DNA of 9,788 nucleotides from Dehalococcoidia bacterium (lineage in GTDB: Bacteria > Chloroflexota > Dehalococcoidia > UBA2979), in the NCBI GenBank assembly GCA_004297315.1, contig SCTU01000187.1, forward strand, positions 1-9,788. The letters run 5' to 3'. The position numbers and the translations under genes were made by a program. Shown here one piece after another: positions 6,236 through 9,788 of the stretch (position 1 is its first letter; each line of letters starts with the position of its first letter). A model generated the notes under the pieces. It worked only from the letters and a program-made list of their open reading frames with translations. It was not told where the DNA came from and did not search any database.

Positions 6236-6406
6236 AGGTACTCCATCTCGCGGTGCGCGCCCCGGGCCGAAGGCCCTCGGAGGTCGCGCCTGCCCTCCGA
6301 TGGTACGCGGAGCGGCCGGATACCGGTGGTATGGACGCCCTGCCAGTTTGGACGACAGTTGACGGGGAAGAGGCGGGCCAGCCACAGTCGGTGGACGGAG
6401 CCACGC
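6236..6406. other. Divergent control region between MBL hydrolase and chrA
   Basis: 171 bases without a gene. It holds both ribosome binding sites (GGAG before each start), a GGGCC-GAA-GGCCC inverted repeat at 6264-6276 in the MBL leader, and the inverted repeat ATACC-GGT-GGTAT at 6320-6332. TTGACG at 6359-6364 with CACAGT 18 bases on is a weak candidate promoter for chrA. No good -10 toward the hydrolase was found. Confidence 0.45.
6320..6332. promoter_or_regulatory. Inverted repeat ATACCGGTGGTAT, possible operator
   Basis: Two perfect five-base arms around a three-base centre lie in the middle of the divergent MBL/chrA region, where a shared repressor or activator would be expected. It is one of the few A/T-containing symmetrical sites in this GC-rich gap. 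No regulator gene is adjacent, so the binding protein is unknown. Confidence 0.3.
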
Positions 6407-7618
6407 ATGACTGACAACGGCGGACGGCCCGATACCGCCGAGGTGGCACCCGCGGGACTCCGCGACCTCGTGATCTACTTCGCGAAACTCGGCGCCGTCG
6501 GCTTTGGTGGCCCCGCCGCCCTCGTCGGCTACATGCGCCGCGACCTGGTGGAGCAGCGGCGTACGCTCGACGAGGACACCTACAACCTCTCGCTCGCGCT
6601 CGCGCAGATCATGCCGGGCCCGCTGGCCGCCCAGACCGCGATGGCGATCGGTTACTTCCAGGGAGGGATCCTCGGGGCGACGCTGGTCGGTGTCGCCTTC
6701 ATCCTTCCCTCGTTCCTGATGGTGCTCGCCCTCAGTATCGCCTACGTCGCCTTCGGCGGGCTCCCCTGGATGCAGGCGCTGTTCTACGGCGTGGGTGCGG
6801 CCGTCATCTCCATCATCGCGGTGGCGGCATATCGCCTCGGCGTCGGGACGAACAAGCGCGACCCGCTGCTCTGGGGCGTGTTCGCGGCGTTGTTTGGCGC
6901 GACCGTCTGGTCGGGCGCGGAGCTCGCCGTGCTGTTTGTCCTCGCGGGGCTGATCGTGGCGCTCGTCCGGGCATGGCCGGGCGCCACCCGAGGTCTGGCG
7001 CTCATGGCAGTCTGCGCTGTCGGGGCCGCGCTGATCTGGCTCCTCGAACGCTCGCTGGTGCAGGCCGGCACGACCGAGGGCGATGCGCACGTGCTGCTGC
7101 AGATCCTTCTCTTCTTCACGAAGGCTGGGGCATTCGTGTTTGGCAGTGGACTCGCGATCATCCCGTTCCTCCGCGAGGGAGTCGTCCACGAATTCGGCTG
7201 GCTCAACGAGCAACAATTCCTCGACGCGGTCGCGGTCGCGCTCGTGACGCCGGGCCCGGTGGTGATCACCGTCGCCTTCATCGGCTACCTCGTGGCGGGA
7301 GTCGCAGGTGCGGTGTTGGCAGCGGTGGGGATATTCCTGCCGGTCTACTTCTTCACGATCCTGCCCGCGCCGTGGTTCAAGCGGCATCGCGACAACCGCC
7401 AGTTGAGGGCGTTCGTCTCGGGGACGACCGCCGCCGCCAGCGGTGCGATCGCGGGCGCGGTAGTGCTGCTCGCGCAACGCGCGATCGTCGACCTCCCGAC
7501 AGCGGTCATCGCGCTGGCCGGCCTCGCGCTGCTCTGGCGCTACCGCGTACGCGAGCCTTACCTCGTCGCCGGGGCGGGCGTCGCCGGGCTGATCCTCTGG
7601 CCGATCGTGGGCGGCTAA
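6407..7618 (+). CDS. chrA: Chromate transporter, ChrA (CHR) family, two-domain form
   Basis: 403 residues, the normal length of bidomain CHR proteins. The ATG at 6407 has GGAG six bases upstream. The first half has F-A-K-L-G-A-V-G-F-G-G-P-A-A-L (25-39) and M-P-G-P (69-72). The second half repeats both signatures: F-F-T-K-A-G-A-F-V-F-G-S-G (about 236-248) and V-T-P-G-P-V (280-285). Each half carries several hydrophobic helices, as expected for the inverted internal repeat of this family. Characterised members export chromate across the inner membrane, but many genome-encoded relatives have untested substrates (sulfate or other oxyanions). No chrB, chrR or sulfate gene is in view, so chromate resistance is plausible rather than shown. 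The stop codon overlaps by four bases (CTAA) with the stop of the convergent Nudix-like gene. Confidence 0.92.
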   Translation: MTDNGGRPDTAEVAPAGLRDLVIYFAKLGAVGFGGPAALVGYMRRDLVEQRRTLDEDTYNLSLALAQIMPGPLAAQTAMAIGYFQGGILGATLVGVAFILPSFLMVLALSIAYVAFGGLPWMQALFYGVGAAVISIIAVAAYRLGVGTNKRDPLLWGVFAALFGATVWSGAELAVLFVLAGLIVALVRAWPGATRGLALMAVCAVGAALIWLLERSLVQAGTTEGDAHVLLQILLFFTKAGAFVFGSGLAIIPFLREGVVHEFGWLNEQQFLDAVAVALVTPGPVVITVAFIGYLVAGVAGAVLAAVGIFLPVYFFTILPAPWFKRHRDNRQLRAFVSGTTAAASGAIAGAVVLLAQRAIVDLPTAVIALAGLALLWRYRVREPYLVAGAGVAGLILWPIVGG

Positions 7619-8085
7619 CCGAGCAGTTCGAGGCCGAGCGCGAACGCGCGGCGTTCGAGGTCGGTCGAGAGGGCGCGCGCGGCCTCGGCGGGCGGGAAGG
7701 CCTCGACGCCGGCGAGCGCGCCGTCCGGCGAAGGCTCTCCGCTCACCTCGACGGCGGCGACGCGGAGAAAGCCGACCGTCTCGCCGCCCTTCGCGGGGTG
7801 ACGCATGCGCACGGGGAGACGCCGCGCGTGCAGGCGGGATGTGCGCACCGTCACGGCAAACCGAGCGCGCACGAGCCGGGCGACGCCGCCCGCGAACCCC
7901 TCGTCCGGGTGCGGGGTGTCGAGCGAGAGCAATACCGGACGCGGCGCATCGGGCCAGCGCGCGAGCAGCAGCGCTCCGTCCTCGACGCGGCGGATCACGA
8001 GCAGGATGCGTTCCGGGTCGGCATCCGGCTGCGTCACCATGCGGACGAGCGTGCCGGGGTCAGCCTCGATGCCGGCGCCGGTCAT
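7615..8085 (-). CDS. Small protein with a degenerate Nudix box, probably inactive Nudix homologue
   Basis: 156 residues. The ATG at 8085 overlaps the stop of the M16 peptidase gene (ATGA), so translation is coupled. I-L-L-V-I-R-R-V-E-D-G-A-L-L-L-A-R (27-43) looks like the first beta hairpin of a Nudix domain. D56-x5-E62-x7-R70-L-V-R-A-R-F-A-V78 aligns without gaps to the Nudix box G-x5-E-x7-R-E-U-x-E-E-x-G-U. The first Glu, the Arg and the hydrophobic positions are kept, but the Gly is Asp and the three metal-binding Glu positions are Leu71, Ala74 and Arg75. V-G-F-L-R-V-A-A-V-E-V-S-G-E and the E-A-F-P-P-A-E-A tail also fit a Nudix fold. No catalysis is expected. The alignment was made by eye, so the family call is moderate; otherwise it is a hypothetical protein. 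Its stop overlaps the chrA stop. Confidence 0.6.
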   Translation of the reverse strand: MTGAGIEADPGTLVRMVTQPDADPERILLVIRRVEDGALLLARWPDAPRPVLLSLDTPHPDEGFAGGVARLVRARFAVTVRTSRLHARRLPVRMRHPAKGGETVGFLRVAAVEVSGEPSPDGALAGVEAFPPAEAARALSTDLERRAFALGLELLG

Positions 8086-9374
8086 GGCTCGCCGGCCACC
8101 GCGGCTTCGAGGGCGGCCCCGTCTACCGGCCCGACGGCGGCAACGTGGAGCGTGCCGCCTCGCATCACCCGCACGGCCACACGCTCGGCGTCCTCGATCG
8201 TGACGGCCGCCGACCGCGCCATCGTGTCCTCGGGCGTCCGCAACGGGAGGTTGAGGATCGCCTGCGAGCCGTAGAGCGCGGAGATGGACCGCGTGTCCTC
8301 CAGCCGCAGCTGCGTGCGTGAGCGCGTGACGGCCTTCGCGCGTGCGAGTTCGTCCGCGCCGACCGGGCGGCAGGCGCGCGCCAGTTCCTTCGCGATTTCG
8401 CGGGCGGCCTCGACGGCGCGTTCCGGGTCGACGCCGGCGTAAACGCCGAACATCCCGCAGTCGCGCAGCGTCGCGATGTAGGAGTGGATGTCGTAGCAGA
8501 GCGCGAGTTCCTCGCGCAGGCGCGCGAACAGCCTCGACGACATCCCCTCGCCGAGGATCACGGAGAGCAGGTCGAGGGCGTAGCGGTCCTCGTCGTCCGC
8601 GGCGACGCCGTGGAGACCAAACGAGAGGTGGACCTGCTCGGTGTCCTTGTCGTGCAACGTCAGCACGGGCGACCCGGCCGGCGGCCGGTTGGGCACCCAG
8701 CGCAACGGATTGCCTGTCCGCCATTCCTCGAAGGCGCGCCCCACCATGTCGCGCACCTCGGCGGGGTCGACCGCCCCGGCGATCGAGACCACGGTCGCGT
8801 TCGGCACGTACTGTCGGTGGTAGTACGCGCGGATTGCCTCGGGGGTGAGGGCCTCGACGGACTCCTCGGTGCCCGCGATGTCGCGGCCATGCGGCTGTCC
8901 CGGCCAGAGCGTCCCGTCGAGGAGCACGCCCACCTGATCAGTCGGTGAGTCCTCGACCGCCGCGAGTTCTTCGAGGATGACGTCACGTTCGCGCTCGATC
9001 TCGTGCTCGGGCAGCAGCGAGTTCCGCAGCATGTCACCCATGATGTCGAGGGCGCCGCCGAGATACTCGGGCGTGACCTTCGCGTAGTAGACGGTCAGTT
9101 CGCGGTCGGTCGCGGCGTTGATGTTGCCACCGATGCGGTCGATCTCCATCGAGATGTCGAGCGGCTTCGGCCGGCGCTCCGTCCCCTTGAACAGCAGGTG
9201 CTCGAGGAAGTGCGAGAGCCCGCCCTCCGCCGGCGTCGCCTCATACCGTGACCCCGCCGCCACATAGATCGAGGCGGACACGGAGCGCGCGTACGGCATC
9301 GGTGTGACGAGGAGCCGCAGCCCGTTCGCGAGCGTGGTGATCTGCGGCGAAGCGAGCGGCATCAGTTCGAGCAC
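8082..9374 (-). CDS. M16 family zinc metallopeptidase (MPP/PqqL-like, subfamily B size)
   Basis: 430 residues from the GTG at 9374, which has a weak GGGA about five bases upstream; the ATG at 9362 is an alternative without a ribosome binding site. The inverted zinc motif H55-F-L-E58-H59 is followed by L-L-F-K-G-T. E135 in I-L-E-E lies 76 residues after H59, as expected for the third ligand. The second domain has G-E-G-M-S-S-R-L-F and the L-C-Y-D-I-H-S-Y stretch typical of the family. One catalytic plus one non-catalytic domain in about 430 residues fits the processing-peptidase-like group, active as homodimers or with an inactive partner; no partner gene is seen here. There is no signal peptide, so it is likely cytoplasmic, degrading or trimming peptides. 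The downstream Nudix-like gene is co-translated. Confidence 0.93.
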   Translation of the reverse strand: MLELMPLASPQITTLANGLRLLVTPMPYARSVSASIYVAAGSRYEATPAEGGLSHFLEHLLFKGTERRPKPLDISMEIDRIGGNINAATDRELTVYYAKVTPEYLGGALDIMGDMLRNSLLPEHEIERERDVILEELAAVEDSPTDQVGVLLDGTLWPGQPHGRDIAGTEESVEALTPEAIRAYYHRQYVPNATVVSIAGAVDPAEVRDMVGRAFEEWRTGNPLRWVPNRPPAGSPVLTLHDKDTEQVHLSFGLHGVAADDEDRYALDLLSVILGEGMSSRLFARLREELALCYDIHSYIATLRDCGMFGVYAGVDPERAVEAAREIAKELARACRPVGADELARAKAVTRSRTQLRLEDTRSISALYGSQAILNLPLRTPEDTMARSAAVTIEDAERVAVRVMRGGTLHVAAVGPVDGAALEAAVAGEP

Positions 9375-9412
9375 AGAATCCCGTTTCCAGGCGATGTGGG
9401 AGGCCTCGGGCC

Positions 9413-9440
9413 ATCCTAACGGGCGTTATCGGAGGGTCAA
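9413..9440 (-). promoter_or_regulatory. Predicted sigma70-type promoter of the M16 peptidase operon
   Basis: On the minus strand TTGACC (9440-9435, 5/6 match) and TAGGAT (9418-9413, 4/6 match) are 16 bases apart. Transcription would begin near 9406, leaving a leader of about 32 bases before the GTG at 9374. The inverted repeat TAACG-GG-CGTTA (9417-9428) lies in the spacer and overlaps the edge of the -10, a position suited to a repressor or MerR-like activator. Confidence 0.5.
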
Positions 9441-9442
9441 AC

Positions 9443-9454
9443 GCGGGCGCCCGC
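9443..9454. repeat. Perfect 12-base palindrome GCGGGCGCCCGC
   Basis: It lies nine bases past the stop of the right-edge gene and just upstream of the peptidase -35. As RNA from the minus strand it could form a short GC hairpin (four pairs, four-base loop) followed by GTTT, which is at best a weak terminator for that gene. Confidence 0.3.
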
Positions 9455-9462
9455 TCGGATGG

Positions 9463-9788
9463 CTATCGGGGCATTAGGTGAGAGAAGATTGCCGTTCGGG
9501 TGCTATTCGGTGCCCAAATCAATGGCCAGTAGAAGGGCGCACCCCGCCAACCGAGTTCCTCGGCCCCGTTCTGTCGGAACAACATGAGCATTGGAGCGTC
9601 CGTTGCCACCCGCCTCGCAATCACGCCCTCGCGCTGATCGGTGTCTGGTGCATCCTGGTACGCGCCGCTGCCTTGGAAACGGCTGAGGTCGCGGTCGCCT
9701 CGTATCAGAATCCAAACCTTCTCGTGCGCTTCTGGCCGATCTGTTGCCAGTGACAAATACGTGAGAGTCGCGCGGGCAACGTCCCAAT
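9463..9788 (-). CDS. C-terminal fragment of an unrecognised protein with lower GC
   Basis: The frame is open from the right edge to the TAG at 9463, giving 107 residues; the start lies outside the window. An internal TTG at 9756 could begin a 97-residue form, but the sequence upstream in frame (W-D-V-A-R-A-T-L-T-Y-L) reads as protein. Notable stretches are H-E-K-V-W-I-L-I-R-G-D-R-D-L-S-R-F, P-M-L-M-L-F-R-Q-N-G-A-E-E-L-G-W-R-G and A-P-F-Y-W-P-L-I-W-A-P. The mix of hydrophobic strands, W-R-G and F-Y-W-P looks like a folded enzyme C-terminus, but I cannot assign a family. No signal or membrane helix is present. By hand count about 36 of 107 codons end in A or T, against roughly one in six in a sample of chrA, so this gene has a different codon history from its neighbours. 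It ends 88 bases before the M16 gene. Confidence 0.6.
   Translation of the reverse strand, partial: WDVARATLTYLSLATDRPEAHEKVWILIRGDRDLSRFQGSGAYQDAPDTDQREGVIARRVATDAPMLMLFRQNGAEELGWRGAPFYWPLIWAPNSTRTAIFSHLMPR

Noticed and set aside
5570..6406. In-frame upstream extension of chrA
   Set aside because: It is antisense to the MBL hydrolase and would add about 279 non-membrane residues; the ATG at 6407 has a ribosome binding site and gives the normal family length.
6236..7477. A 414-codon upstream extension of the MBL reading frame on the minus strand
   Set aside because: It is antisense to chrA, rich in Arg, Glu, His and Asp repeats with no recognisable fold, as expected from the shadow of a GC-rich gene. 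The GTG at 6235 with GGAG is a better start.
6973..8274. A 433-codon plus-strand open frame crossing the end of chrA
   Set aside because: It runs out of frame through chrA and then antisense to the Nudix-like and M16 genes, with Arg-rich non-protein-like sequence.
9478..9753. A 91-codon plus-strand frame at the right edge
   Set aside because: The opposite strand reads more like a folded protein and is open to the window edge; this frame has no ribosome binding site or recognisable motif.

Overview
This is a very GC-rich, gene-dense bacterial window of about 70% G+C by eye. It has short intergenic gaps, GTG starts, ATGA/GTGA stop-start overlaps and strongly G/C-ending codons. I see no rRNA, tRNA, CRISPR array or insertion sequence. 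The linked genes for a DUF3105 protein, a membrane-anchored DsbA-like thioredoxin and VKOR fit Chloroflexota best in my judgement; Actinobacteriota or Deinococcota are alternatives. This assignment is inference, because there is no marker gene.

Layout, left to right. (1) Positions 1-1506, minus strand: a three-gene envelope redox operon, read DUF3105 protein, then DsbA-like thiol oxidoreductase, then VKOR (cut by the left edge). A sigma70-like promoter sits about 45 bases before the DUF3105 start. The first two proteins carry the same N-terminal anchor module. (2) Positions 1696-5147, plus strand: a class I SAM methyltransferase translationally coupled to a single-domain YkoF/MTH1187-type thiamine-binding protein, then a tandem pair of paralogous MFS transporters that also overlap at stop and start. 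(3) Positions 5144-6235, minus strand: an MBL-fold hydrolase with all metal ligands present, convergent with the second MFS gene and divergent from (4) a full-length two-domain ChrA-type chromate transporter at 6407-7618, plus strand. (5) Positions 7615-9374, minus strand: an M16 zinc peptidase coupled by an ATGA overlap to a small protein that looks like a Nudix protein with a ruined catalytic box. A good sigma70-like promoter lies upstream. (6) Positions 9463-9788, minus strand: the C-terminal part of a protein I do not recognise, with clearly lower GC and GC3 than everything else.

How the genes work together. VKOR probably reoxidises the DsbA-like protein, making disulfides in extracytoplasmic proteins, and the DUF3105 protein shares its membrane anchor. 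The methyltransferase, thiamine-binding protein and MFS pair are co-directional and may be one transcription unit, but their common task is unknown. The MBL hydrolase and ChrA share a 171-base divergent control region without a ChrB regulator in view. The M16 peptidase and the Nudix-like protein are certainly co-translated.

The points I find most worth a second look are the shared anchor module, the degenerate Nudix box, the unidentified low-GC gene at the right edge, and the two convergent gene pairs whose stop codons share exactly four bases. No complete novel defence or mobile system is evident.
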